From assembly GCA_035547695.1 (NCBI GenBank), contig DASZUK010000001.1, positions 127,879 to 191,878 of the forward strand: a DNA stretch of 64,000 bases, read 5' to 3'. The position numbers and the translations under genes are program-made. The notes below the pieces were generated by a model. That model searched no databases, was not told the origin of the DNA, and saw only the letters and a list, made by a program, of their open reading frames with translations. Source of the stretch: DASZUK01 sp035547695 (lineage in GTDB: Bacteria > Actinomycetota > Acidimicrobiia > Acidimicrobiales > RAAP-2). Positions 38,048 through 46,958 of this stretch are shown one piece after another (the first letter of the stretch is position 1; the number at the start of each line of letters is the position of its first letter).

Positions 38048-39838
38048 TCACGACAGCATATTTCGTGAAAATTCATCCCGGGGAAGGAGCGGCGCGAGGT
38101 CCTCTATGGGACGGGACCTCATGCCGCCTGTGGGGGTTGCCTCACTGATCTGCGACGGGCCGCGTAGCTCGTTCGGAGGGGAGACAACGTCGCACACGAC
38201 AGGGCCGTCGCTCTCGAGCACGCTCCTGATCTGGGGTTCGAGGTCGAGGTGCCCGTCGAGCTTGGTGTAGGGAAGACCGTAGGCGCCGGCAATGGCTTCC
38301 AATGGCGGCAACGTGAGGCCACTGCCGGCATCGGCGCCGACGACGCGACCGAACCAGCGGCTCTGTGAAGCACGGATCGAGGCATAACCGTCGTTCGAGA
38401 GCACGAAGAGCTTGACGGGAAGGTGCAGGCGGCGAATGGTCTCCAGCTCTTGCACGTTCAGTTGCAGTCCCCCGTCGCCGTCGACGCAGATGGTCCGTCT
38501 GCGGTCTGATCCGAGGCAGGCCCCGACGGCAGACGGAGGACCGTAGCCCATTGCGCCGAGGGCGGGGTTGAACGTCGCCCGCTGGCCGGTCCGCATACGG
38601 AGACAGAGGAGGAAGATCTCGATGCCGAGGCCGGAGCTGCAGGGCGCCAGCACGTCGTCGTCGCCGATCAGTTTGGAGAGGACGTCGGCGAAGTGGTAAG
38701 TCGAGATGTGGTCGGAGGACGCCCGGTGTTCGTCTCGGACGAGCGGGTACTGGTCACGCCAGTGAGAACAGCGAGCTCTCCAGTCGTCCAGGTCAAGGGG
38801 CTCGGTCGATTCGGTGTGGAGGAGCAGGGCGTCGACGACCGTGCCGATGTCTGCGCATATCGGATAGGTGATGGCGCCCTCGAGCTTGGCGAGCTCGGCC
38901 GGATCGATGTCGACGACGATCTTTGCTGCGTTTCGCCCGAAATCCTTCGGATCGTATCCAGTGGTCGCCAAGTCGAGCCGCGTGCCGAGGCACAGCAGCA
39001 GGTCGGCGTTCTGGAGAGCAAAGTTCGCCCCTCGTGGCGCCAGGGCTCCGGGAGCCCCGACGAAGAGATGGTGGTCGTCACCGACGATCCCACGGGCCGG
39101 CCAAGTGCAGATGACCGGTGCCTGAAGGCGCTCCACAAACGTCCGGACCTGGGCCTCGGCACCGGCGAGGCGGACGCCGGCGCCCAGGTACACGAGCGGA
39201 CGGGAGGCTGATCGCAGCATGGCCACGATGGTCTGCGCGGCTTCCCCCACGGCCTGTGGGGACAGCAGGTCAGGTGTCGCCGTGTCGGACGGCTGGTACC
39301 CCTCGAGCGAGTCGGGGTCCACTGGGGCGGCCTGCACGTCGAGGGGCAGGTCGAGCCAAACCGGGCCGGGTCGGCCGGTGGTCGCCGCATGGAACGCCCG
39401 CTGGAAGTGGTACCGGATCGAGGTCGGATCGACCACCTGGACGGCGTACTTGGTGATCGGCCGGACGATGGAGACGATGTCGACCTCCTGAACGCCGCGT
39501 TGGCGGACCCCCGTCGATCCGATGAGGTCGTCCCGCTTGACCTGCCCGGAGACGACGATCATCGGCGTCGAGTCGAGCCAGGCCCCGGCCACTCCGGTGA
39601 CGGCGTTCGTACCCCCTGGGCCGGCGGTCACCAGGCACAGGGCCGGCACCCCCGATGCCTTGGCATAGGCCTCGGCGGCGACGGCGGCCGCCTGCTCGTG
39701 CAGCATGCTCACGATCTCGAGCCCATCGTGCAGGCCGGCGGCGTCGTTCAGGTGCATGGCGCCGCCTCCGGGAACGAAGAAGACGTGCCGGACACCACTC
39801 CGCTGGAGGGCATCCATCAGCCAGTCAGCGAGACGCAC
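38048..39838 (-). CDS. ThDP-dependent enzyme, acetolactate-synthase-like (YerE-type candidate)
   Basis: About 596 residues if started at GTG 39838 (VRLADWLMDALQRSGVRHVF), where the family N-terminus usually begins; in-frame starts also exist at 39913 (ATG) and 39937 (GTG). The catalytic Glu is in MLHEQAAAVAAEAYAK. PGGTNAVTGVAGAWLDSTPM and the central Rossmann-type domain follow. The C-terminal ThDP motif reads ICVDGDGGLQLNVQELETI (G-D-G-x-x-x-x-N). Homologues in O-antigen loci (Yersinia YerE) add a two-carbon unit to CDP-3,6-dideoxy-4-ketohexose. It lies 95 bp upstream of the NeuB fusion on the same strand, and is divergent from the SDR gene. Acetolactate synthase proper is unlikely without a small subunit. 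Confidence 0.8.
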   Translation of the reverse strand: MRLADWLMDALQRSGVRHVFFVPGGGAMHLNDAAGLHDGLEIVSMLHEQAAAVAAEAYAKASGVPALCLVTAGPGGTNAVTGVAGAWLDSTPMIVVSGQVKRDDLIGSTGVRQRGVQEVDIVSIVRPITKYAVQVVDPTSIRYHFQRAFHAATTGRPGPVWLDLPLDVQAAPVDPDSLEGYQPSDTATPDLLSPQAVGEAAQTIVAMLRSASRPLVYLGAGVRLAGAEAQVRTFVERLQAPVICTWPARGIVGDDHHLFVGAPGALAPRGANFALQNADLLLCLGTRLDLATTGYDPKDFGRNAAKIVVDIDPAELAKLEGAITYPICADIGTVVDALLLHTESTEPLDLDDWRARCSHWRDQYPLVRDEHRASSDHISTYHFADVLSKLIGDDDVLAPCSSGLGIEIFLLCLRMRTGQRATFNPALGAMGYGPPSAVGACLGSDRRRTICVDGDGGLQLNVQELETIRRLHLPVKLFVLSNDGYASIRASQSRWFGRVVGADAGSGLTLPPLEAIAGAYGLPYTKLDGHLDLEPQIRSVLESDGPVVCDVVSPPNELRGPSQISEATPTGGMRSRPIEDLAPLLPRDEFSRNMLS

Positions 39839-39975
39839 CTTCTCCGCCAAGGTTGACCCCAGTCCACTTTGGTCTCCGCCTGTGCCGACGCACGTAACTT
39901 GCGAGGGAGCCATTCCGTAGGATACTTCGCTCGGCACGTCAGCGTGTCGGCCGGACTTCAGCCCATGGAGGGATC

Positions 39976-41007
39976 ATGGCCAGCGTTCCCTGGGGATTGC
40001 CCGATCGCGACCTGGACCGGGCCGTGGAGCGGGTCTCCGCCGACCTGTCCCGGTGGCGAGGGGCGCGGGTGCTCGTGACCGGAGCGACCGGTTTCCTCGG
40101 GAGCTGGTTGGTCGGCACCCTGCTCCGGGCGAACGAGGTCCTGGACCTGGGCCTGCGGCTCGTGGTCCTCACCCGTGACCCCACGACGGTGCCGCTCGCT
40201 CCCGGTCCTTGCCTGGAATTGGTGGCCGGTGACGTTCGCGACTTGCCCCCTGTGGGGCAGGTGGACGCCATCGTCCACGGGGCCGCGGCGTCGGCCAGCC
40301 GGTTCGGCGTGGGGGACGGGGAGCCGCGGGTGATGGCGGCCACGATCGTGGACGGCACTCGCGCTGTCCTCGATGCGGCCGCCAGCTCGGGCGCTCGCGT
40401 GCTCTTCCTCAGCTCAGGCGCCGTGTACGGCCGTCAGGTGGTCGACGCCGTTCCCGAGGACCACGCCGGTGGGCCGGACCCGCTCGACCCGCGGTCGGCA
40501 TACGGGGAAGCCAAGCGCATGGCAGAGAATTGGTGCGCAGCGACCACGGCGGCTGGAGAGGCCGAGGTGGTCGTCGCCCGGCTCTTCGCCTTCGTCGGCC
40601 CCCGGCTCCCCCTCGACAGGCACTTCGCCGCAGGCAACTTCCTGGCCGACGTGCTGGCGTCCAGGCCGGTACGGATCAGCGGGGACGGGCGCACAGTGCG
40701 TTCGTACCTGTACGCCGGAGACGTCCCCGAATGGCTCTTTGCCCTGCTCTCCCGGGGCGTGCCGGGACGGGCCTACAACGTCGGCTCCCCGGAGGCGGTC
40801 ACGATCGCAGAGCTGGCCAGTCGTGCGGCGCGGTTGGCGGACCCACCCCTACCGGTCCAGGTGATCGGCGCTCCGAGCGACACCCCGGCGTCACGGTATG
40901 TCCCGGACACCCGACGAGCCGAGGACGAGCTGGGCCTCCGGCCCCGGGTGGGGCTGGACGAGGGGCTCCGACGCTCGCTCGCGTGGTTCGCCGTCCAACG
41001 GGGGTAG
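39976..41007 (+). CDS. extended SDR (NAD-dependent epimerase/dehydratase/reductase)
   Basis: 343 residues with GGAGG four bases before the ATG. The Rossmann glycine motif is VLVTGATGFLGSWLVG, and the catalytic segment SSGAVYGRQ plus SAYGEAKRMAENW gives the S-Y-x-x-x-K triad. The C-terminal sugar-binding region has AGDVPEWLFALLSRGVPGRA. Next to CDP-glucose and RfbH genes it most likely reduces or epimerises the 4-keto group of the CDP-sugar, like CDP-paratose or abequose synthase, or YerF if a branched sugar is made. Specificity cannot be assigned. Confidence 0.84.
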   Translation: MASVPWGLPDRDLDRAVERVSADLSRWRGARVLVTGATGFLGSWLVGTLLRANEVLDLGLRLVVLTRDPTTVPLAPGPCLELVAGDVRDLPPVGQVDAIVHGAAASASRFGVGDGEPRVMAATIVDGTRAVLDAAASSGARVLFLSSGAVYGRQVVDAVPEDHAGGPDPLDPRSAYGEAKRMAENWCAATTAAGEAEVVVARLFAFVGPRLPLDRHFAAGNFLADVLASRPVRISGDGRTVRSYLYAGDVPEWLFALLSRGVPGRAYNVGSPEAVTIAELASRAARLADPPLPVQVIGAPSDTPASRYVPDTRRAEDELGLRPRVGLDEGLRRSLAWFAVQRG

Positions 41008-41100
41008 GACCGGTCGAAGCGGGGCACATGATCGTGTATTTTGTCGGCGACCGAGGGAACGCGTCCGGGCGCGGCGCCGGAACGAATATCAGGACTCGTG

Positions 41101-42309
41101 GTGCCAGAAACCGAGAACGTTGCAGCAAGGCGTGGAACACTGAGGCCCGCCGCCACGGACCGACCGCCGGCCTCCTGTCGCTTGTGCGGTGACAGCGACT
41201 TCACGCTCTACCTCTCGATCCCCGAAGTCGCACCCTCCGGCCAATTCATCGCGGCATCGACAGACGATCCCATTGTCGATCCCGTGTCCTTGTCCCTCTG
41301 GCAGTGCGTGCGGTGCGGATTGGTGCAGCACGATGGCGGTTATCCCGAAAACTACTACGATGCATATTTCATTTCATATCAAGCATCAGTGCTGGCCCGG
41401 AACTACCAGAATGATTTGGCCCAAGAGTTCGTAGATAAGTACCACCTTCGTACAAACCTCGTGGCAGAGATCGGGTGCGGTGACGGGATGTTCCTCTCCG
41501 CTCTCCGCGAAGCCGGGGCCAGGGTCGTGGGTTTCGAGCGCTCTCACCGGGCAGCCGAGATCCTGCGCCTCGAGGGACACACCATGATCGAGACCGATCT
41601 GGCCGTTGCGGCGCCCGAGCTGGCGGAGCCCCTCGCCGCAGTCGCCACCCGTCATGTCCTCGAGCACATCGATGATCTGACCGGCTTCCTGAACGAGCTT
41701 CGTGATGCCATAGCCCCAGGTGGGGCGCTCCTCATCGAGGTTCCAGCGCTCGAGCAGACGATCGAGGGGCAGCGGGTCTACGACTTCATCCCGGAGCATC
41801 TTTCATACTTCTCCACCGGGACGCTGGCGTTGGCACTCGAGCGGGCCGGATTCCGATCGATCGAGGTGCGGCGGATCGTAGGCGGGGAATTCCTGGTGGC
41901 AACGGCGACGATCCCGAGTGGCTCCGCTCGACCGGCGGACTGGTTGGGGAAGACGGCGTCGAGTGTCCGCTTGTTCCTGGCCGACCAGGGGGCGGCCGGA
42001 CGGTCGGTGGCTCTGTGGGGGGCCGGACCGAAAGGCCTCGGGTTGGTCAATGAGATCGATGGGGTCGGCATCGCCTGTGTCGTCGACTCGGACCCGCTGA
42101 AGTACGGGCGGTACACGCCGACGCCGCACCTACCGATCGTGTCGCCGGAGGCGTTCATCGAGGACCCCAGCGACGTCGTCGTCATCACCGCATGGGCCTA
42201 CCGAGAAGAGATCGCCCGTCAACTCGCCGATCTCGGCTACGGAGGAGAGGTCCTGTGGCTCGGCCCGCTCGGAGTGTCCGCCGTCGGCGTGCCTGCTCCG
42301 GAGGGTTGA
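41101..42309 (+). CDS. SAM-dependent sugar C-methyltransferase-like protein
   Basis: 402 residues from GTG 41101 (AGGA six bases upstream). Three parts are seen: an N-terminal zinc-binding box (CRLCGDSDFTLY with a second CVRCGLVQHDGG), a class I SAM fold (VAEIGCGDGMFLSALREAGA, TRHVLEHIDDLTGFL), and a C-terminal Rossmann-like domain (SVALWGAGPKGLGLVNEI, VDSDPLKYGRYTPT). This is the layout of NDP-hexose C-methyltransferases (Methyltransf_13/11/14) such as TylC3/EryBIII relatives, which make branched deoxysugars. The neighbouring CDP-dideoxyhexose genes support that role. Confidence 0.82.
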   Translation: MPETENVAARRGTLRPAATDRPPASCRLCGDSDFTLYLSIPEVAPSGQFIAASTDDPIVDPVSLSLWQCVRCGLVQHDGGYPENYYDAYFISYQASVLARNYQNDLAQEFVDKYHLRTNLVAEIGCGDGMFLSALREAGARVVGFERSHRAAEILRLEGHTMIETDLAVAAPELAEPLAAVATRHVLEHIDDLTGFLNELRDAIAPGGALLIEVPALEQTIEGQRVYDFIPEHLSYFSTGTLALALERAGFRSIEVRRIVGGEFLVATATIPSGSARPADWLGKTASSVRLFLADQGAAGRSVALWGAGPKGLGLVNEIDGVGIACVVDSDPLKYGRYTPTPHLPIVSPEAFIEDPSDVVVITAWAYREEIARQLADLGYGGEVLWLGPLGVSAVGVPAPEG

Positions 42310-42384
42310 CGCCCGGAGGGCGGTGATCCTCTGAGGGCTACCGGCGTGGTCTGGTCCCCGACCATCCAGGAACGCCCCCGGCAT

Positions 42385-42427
42385 GCCGCATTGGTCTGAA
42401 AGAGCACGCCGCACTGGTCTGAAAGAG
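42385..42427. repeat. 20-bp direct repeat upstream of rfbF
   Basis: GCCGCATTGGTCTGAAAGAG (42385-42404) is repeated with one mismatch as GCCGCACTGGTCTGAAAGAG (42408-42427), in the 174-bp gap before the cytidylyltransferase gene. Confidence 0.75.
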
Positions 42428-42483
42428 GCTGAGATGAAGGCGGCGAGGCGGATGGAGAGCGCGACGGAGCGAGGGAGGGTTGC

Positions 42484-43254
42484 GTGAGGGCGGTGATACT
42501 CGCCGGAGGTCGAGGGACCCGGTTGGCAGAGGAGACGGTCTCCAGGCCCAAGCCGATGGTCGAGGTCGGTGGCCGGCCGCTGCTCTGGCACATCTGCAAG
42601 ATCTATGCCGCCCACGGTGTGACGGATTTCATCGTATGTTGTGGGTACAAGGGCTATATCATTAAAGAGTTCTTTGCGAATTATTTCCTTCATATGTCTG
42701 ATGTCTCGTTCGATCTCCGCGAGAACCGCATGGAAGTTCACCAGACGGCGGCCGAGCCGTGGCGGATCACGCTGGTCGACACCGGGCTGGATACGCAGAC
42801 CGGGGGCCGGCTGAAGCGGATCGCCGACTACGTGGCCGACGACGACGACTTCTGCTGCACCTACGGCGACGGGGTGGCCGACGTGGACATCACCGCCCTG
42901 GTCGAGTTCCATCGTCGGCAGGGTCGGTTGGCCACCGTCACCGCGGTCCAGCCACCGGGCCGGTTCGGAGCGCTCGACATCGAGGGTGACAGGGTGACGG
43001 CGTTCCTGGAGAAACCCCACGGCGACGGCAACTGGATCAACGGTGGCTTCTTCGTCTTGTCCCCGGAGGTCCTGAAGGCGATCCCGGGCGACGGGACCCT
43101 GTTCGAGCAGGGACCCCTGGGGGAGCTGGCCGCGACCGGGCAGCTCTCCGTCTTCAGGCATCGCGGGTTCTTTCAGCCGGTGGACACGCTCCGCGAGCTC
43201 CAGCAGTTGGAGGAGCTGTGGCAGTCGGACGAGGCCCCCTGGAAGGTTTGGTGA
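42484..43254 (+). CDS. rfbF: glucose-1-phosphate cytidylyltransferase
   Basis: 256 residues from GTG 42484, the normal RfbF length. The nucleotide-binding motif is AVILAGGRGTRLAEETVSRP with KPMVEVGGRPLLWHICKIY. Further conserved segments are GYKGYIIKEFFANYF, NRMEVHQTAAEPWRITLVDT (family N-x-x-x-x-H), TYGDGVADVDI and NWINGGFFVLSPEV. It makes CDP-glucose from glucose-1-phosphate and CTP, the first step of all CDP-3,6-dideoxyhexose pathways. The coding DNA at 42630-42720 uses AT-ending codons unlike the rest. Confidence 0.93.
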   Translation: MRAVILAGGRGTRLAEETVSRPKPMVEVGGRPLLWHICKIYAAHGVTDFIVCCGYKGYIIKEFFANYFLHMSDVSFDLRENRMEVHQTAAEPWRITLVDTGLDTQTGGRLKRIADYVADDDDFCCTYGDGVADVDITALVEFHRRQGRLATVTAVQPPGRFGALDIEGDRVTAFLEKPHGDGNWINGGFFVLSPEVLKAIPGDGTLFEQGPLGELAATGQLSVFRHRGFFQPVDTLRELQQLEELWQSDEAPWKVW

Positions 43255-43510
43255 CGTCGGGCCGTCCTGTGCCTGCGACGGGAGCTCTTCTCGCCTGGAC
43301 CGTGCCTTGCGCACCGGCAGGTGGTCGTCGGCGGACCGAGGCTAGAGTGGTGGCGAGGTGGCCGGATCGCCTGACTCCCCCGTGGACCCCCAGCCTGGAA
43401 TCCAGTTCGACTCGGAGGCCGAGCGGGACGGCCCCGCGGCTGCCATCCGTACGGGCCGACTGACCCGAGAGGGTGACGTCCCCATCGAACCACGTAGAGG
43501 GCCCGAACGC

Positions 43511-44908
43511 GTGACGACGGATGTTGACGACGGCGAAGGGGCGGGCGCTGTCGAACCGTCGATCGCCGCCCTCCGGCAGGAGATCCTCGAGAAGGTCGCC
43601 ACCTATGCCCGTCGGCGCTGGGCCCACCGTCCGTACGTGCCCGGCCAGACGCCTGCCCCCTACGCCGGTCGAGTCTTCGACGAGGAGGAGGTGGTCTCCC
43701 TCGTCGACGCCAGCCTCGATTTCTGGTTGACCAGTGGACGGTTCTGTCGGCAGCTCGAAAAGGGCCTGGCCGAGTACGTCGGGGTGGCCGAGTGCCGGTT
43801 GGTCAACTCGGGGTCGTCGGCCAACCTGGTGGCGTTCTCCGCCCTCACCTCCCCCAAGCTGGGATCCCGTCGCGTCCGTCCGGGCGACGAGGTCATCACC
43901 GTGGCCGCAGGATTTCCGACGACGGTCGCCCCGGCGATCCAGCATGGCGTCGTGCCGGTCTTCGTTGACGTGGACCCCGTCACCGACAACATCGACACCA
44001 CCATGCTGGACGAGGCGCTCAGTCCGCGGACCAAGGCCGTGATGGTGGCACACACGCTGGGGAACCCGTTCGACATCGACGGGGTCCTGGACTTCTGCGA
44101 GGCCAACGGGCTGTGGCTGGTCGAGGACAACTGCGACGCTTTGGGCTCCGAGTACACGACCCAACGGGGAGGAGCCCCCGAGACCCGACGTACGGGGAGC
44201 TTCGGCCACCTGGCCACCAGCAGCTTCTACCCGGCCCATCAGATGACCACTGGCGAGGGCGGAGCGGTCTACACGGATGATGAGGAGTTGGCGGCCATCG
44301 CCGAGTCCATCCGGGACTGGGGCCGCGACTGCTACTGCCAGCCCGGCCGGTCCAACACCTGCGGCAAGCGCTTCGGCTGGTGCCTTGGGACGCTTCCGGA
44401 GGGCTACGACCACAAGTACACCTACTCACACTTCGGCTACAACCTGAAGATGACGGACATGCAGGCAGCCGTCGGGGTCGCCCAGTTGGAGAAATTGCCG
44501 TCGTTCGTGAAGGCCCGCCGACAGAACTTCGACTACTTCACGGAGCGGCTGGCCCCTCTCAGCGAAGTGCTCCGCCTTCCCGAGGCCACGCCACGATCGG
44601 CTCCGAGCTGGTTCGGGTTCCTGGTGGTGGTGGAACCAGGGGCGCCGGTCACGCGGGACGGCCTGGTGGAGGCACTGGAGTCTGCCCGAGTGCAGACGAG
44701 GATGCTGTTCTCGGGGAACTTGGTCCGCCAGCCGTGTTTCGACGAGATGCGCGAGACGGGTACCGGGTTCCGCCAGGTCGGTGACCTGGCGAATACCGAC
44801 CGGCTGATGAACCAGGCCTTCTGGTTCGGTGTCTTTCCCGGAATGACCGAGGCTCACCTCGACCACATCTGCTCGACCATCGAGCGCCACGTCGCGGAGC
44901 GAGGATGA
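43511..44908 (+). CDS. rfbH: CDP-4-keto-6-deoxyglucose 3-dehydrase (E1), PMP and [2Fe-2S] enzyme
   Basis: 465 residues if started at GTG 43511, matching the RfbH/AscC family N-terminus (IAALRQEILEKVATYARRRW). An in-frame GTG at 43358 would add 51 residues. It is a DegT-family fold in which the usual PLP-lysine is replaced by histidine in SSFYPAHQMTTGEGGAV, the hallmark of RfbH/E1. The iron-sulfur cluster cysteines are in RDWGRDCYCQPGRSNTCGKR. It removes the 3-OH of CDP-4-keto-6-deoxyglucose together with an NADH reductase; no separate E3 reductase (RfbI/AscD) is seen here. Stop and next start overlap (ATGA). Confidence 0.93.
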   Translation: MTTDVDDGEGAGAVEPSIAALRQEILEKVATYARRRWAHRPYVPGQTPAPYAGRVFDEEEVVSLVDASLDFWLTSGRFCRQLEKGLAEYVGVAECRLVNSGSSANLVAFSALTSPKLGSRRVRPGDEVITVAAGFPTTVAPAIQHGVVPVFVDVDPVTDNIDTTMLDEALSPRTKAVMVAHTLGNPFDIDGVLDFCEANGLWLVEDNCDALGSEYTTQRGGAPETRRTGSFGHLATSSFYPAHQMTTGEGGAVYTDDEELAAIAESIRDWGRDCYCQPGRSNTCGKRFGWCLGTLPEGYDHKYTYSHFGYNLKMTDMQAAVGVAQLEKLPSFVKARRQNFDYFTERLAPLSEVLRLPEATPRSAPSWFGFLVVVEPGAPVTRDGLVEALESARVQTRMLFSGNLVRQPCFDEMRETGTGFRQVGDLANTDRLMNQAFWFGVFPGMTEAHLDHICSTIERHVAERG

Positions 44909-46083
44909 CGCCCGGCGCTGAAGGGAGCCCCGATCTCCGCGGAGCCTTCTCTGGGCGTTCCGTCCTGGTGACCGGCCATACGGGGTTCAAGGGTTCCTGG
45001 TTGGCCCTCTGGCTCCACCGGCTCGGAGCCAACGTGACCGGTCTCGGCCTGGAGCCACCAACCAACCCGAACCACTTCGAGGTGTCGGCCATCGGCGAGT
45101 TGCTGACCGAGGACGTACGGGGGGACGTCCGTGACACCGAGCTCGTTGCCGAGGCACTGGCCCGGTCGGAGGCCGACGTGGTGTTTCACCTGGCGGCCCA
45201 ACCGATCGTGCGGACGAGCCTGCTGGCTCCGGTGGAGACGTTCGCGGTCAACGTCCTGGGGACGGCATCGCTGCTGGACGCCGTCCGAATGTCGGATCGT
45301 CCCTGCGCGGTCATCGTCGTGACCAGTGACAAGTGCTACCGGAACGACGGCGAGGTGTGGGGCTTCCGGGAGACCGACCCCCTCGGCGGCCACGATCCGT
45401 ACAGCGCCAGCAAGGCAGCTTCCGAACTGGTGGTGGACGCCTACCGCTCGTCCTACTTCCCGCCGGACAGGGTCGACGAACATGGCGTGCGGTTGGCATC
45501 GGTCCGGGCCGGAAATGTCATCGGAGGGGGCGACTGGGCCGATGATCGCATCGTCCCCGACGCCGTCCGGGCTCTCGCCGCCGGCGAGGACCTGGTGGTC
45601 CGCAATCCGGGATCCACCAGGCCCTGGCAGCACGTCCTGGAGCCGTTGTCCGGCTACCTGGCCTTGGCCGAACGGATGGTGACGGACAGGGCGTCACCCC
45701 GGTGGAGCGCTTCGTGGAACTTTGGACCGTCGAGCACCGACGAGGCCACCGTGGCGGAGTTGGCGGAAGCGATCACGGCGGCCTGGGGGGACGGGCGCTG
45801 GGTCCGGACAGCTTCCGCCAGGGAAGACGTCGAAGCAACGACCCTTCGCATTGCCATCGACAAGGCGGTGACGTTGCTCAAATGGAGGCCGCGGTGGAGG
45901 TTCGGCGAGGCTGTCGAGCGGACCGTCGAATGGTATCGAGACTATTACGGCGGGCCACCATCTGGATCGATGCAGGAACGAAGCCTTTGCGACATCGACT
46001 CCTACGAAGCGGCACTGGCGAAGCGGCACGGGGCTGAGGGTGAGGTGTCCGGAGTCGGTTCTCCTACGCCGCCCGTCGCCTAA
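44905..46083 (+). CDS. rfbG: CDP-glucose 4,6-dehydratase
   Basis: 392 residues. The SDR glycine motif is VLVTGHTGFKGSWLALWLH. The characteristic RfbG segment AAQPIVRTSLLAPVETF is followed by VIVVTSDKCYRNDGEVWGFR and the catalytic YSASKAASELVVDAY. GNVIGGGDWADDRIVPDAVR and HVLEPLSGYLALAE follow. It converts CDP-glucose into CDP-4-keto-6-deoxyglucose, the substrate of RfbH. The ATG overlaps the rfbH stop by four bases. The gene ends convergent with the 46080 gene. Confidence 0.93.
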   Translation: MTPGAEGSPDLRGAFSGRSVLVTGHTGFKGSWLALWLHRLGANVTGLGLEPPTNPNHFEVSAIGELLTEDVRGDVRDTELVAEALARSEADVVFHLAAQPIVRTSLLAPVETFAVNVLGTASLLDAVRMSDRPCAVIVVTSDKCYRNDGEVWGFRETDPLGGHDPYSASKAASELVVDAYRSSYFPPDRVDEHGVRLASVRAGNVIGGGDWADDRIVPDAVRALAAGEDLVVRNPGSTRPWQHVLEPLSGYLALAERMVTDRASPRWSASWNFGPSSTDEATVAELAEAITAAWGDGRWVRTASAREDVEATTLRIAIDKAVTLLKWRPRWRFGEAVERTVEWYRDYYGGPPSGSMQERSLCDIDSYEAALAKRHGAEGEVSGVGSPTPPVA

Positions 46084-46958
46084 ATCTCGCTGAAGTGCTG
46101 TTCACAGATCTTCATAAAATTCTCGACATCACCTGATATTTCAGAGCGAAGCGCCTCATAATGTGCGATGGCTTCTGGTATCTCGGCTCGAGCCCGGTCG
46201 AGGTGCTTCGGACTGCGGACGACGCCACGTTCTCCGAAGATCGTGTCCGGTGGAGGTTGCCTCGCCGCGTCACCGACCAGGAGAACCGGCGTCCCGCACA
46301 GGGTGGCCTCGCCGTTGAGAGCGGAGAATGAGTCCAGCGATACCAGAACGTCCGCAGCTCGTAAAGCGATGGCGAGCTCTCGGCGTGTCGCTGGCCATGT
46401 CTGCGTGATACGGGTACCTCGGAACCTGCCGACATTCATCATCAGTCGCCAACGCCATCCACGGGTGAACCGGCGGATTCCAAGGGTGGGTATCGCCCCC
46501 CGCTCTTTGCCGAACCACCATAGGGTCCCGGAACCAGGACTGCTCTTTTCAAAGAACAGCTCGGGTTCGATGACGTCCACGACCAGCCGGTGGGCTGGTC
46601 GTGGACAAACCTCAGGAGCCCACGCGAACTCCACGTCGCCGGGCTCGGCCGGGAACCGCTTCCGGCCGAGCTGCCAGCGGACAACACGGTCCGCTCCGGC
46701 CGGGTTCCCCTTCACGATGTCCGGGTAGACATGGACGGCATCCCGGACGACCGTTTCCGGCCATGTCGAAGTCAACGAGAGCTCGATAGGTGGCTCCTCG
46801 GGCTGCCACGGGCTGGGCAGCGGGGAAATGGCGACCCTTCGGCCAGCTTGTTGAAGCTGGCCGGCCAGTATATAGAGCGCTCGGACGCCGGCGGAACGGT
46901 GAGAATAAGGCCACGGCGCATGGATGACGTACGCCGCGGTCACGGCCGCAACGGCCAC
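46080..46958 (-). CDS. glycosyltransferase-like protein of uncertain family
   Basis: 292 residues from GTG 46958 (another GTG at 46943 would give VTAAYVIHAPWPYS). The N-terminus AAYVIHAPWPYSHRSAGVRA, then LYILAGQLQQAGRRVAI, resembles the first Rossmann strand-helix of GT-B enzymes. ADVLVSLDSFSALNGEATLC, then GTPVLLVGDAARQ, resembles the donor-side acceptor loop. The usual G-D-G and E-x7-E motifs are incomplete, so activity is uncertain. It is convergent with rfbG by four bases. A 345-bp gap with a heptanucleotide repeat separates it from the next gene. Confidence 0.55.
   Translation of the reverse strand: MAVAAVTAAYVIHAPWPYSHRSAGVRALYILAGQLQQAGRRVAISPLPSPWQPEEPPIELSLTSTWPETVVRDAVHVYPDIVKGNPAGADRVVRWQLGRKRFPAEPGDVEFAWAPEVCPRPAHRLVVDVIEPELFFEKSSPGSGTLWWFGKERGAIPTLGIRRFTRGWRWRLMMNVGRFRGTRITQTWPATRRELAIALRAADVLVSLDSFSALNGEATLCGTPVLLVGDAARQPPPDTIFGERGVVRSPKHLDRARAEIPEAIAHYEALRSEISGDVENFMKICEQHFSEI

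Noticed and set aside
38048..39838. Genuine acetolactate synthase for branched-chain amino acids
   Set aside because: No small subunit or ilv neighbours; the context is a sugar-nucleotide cluster, so a YerE-like role fits better.
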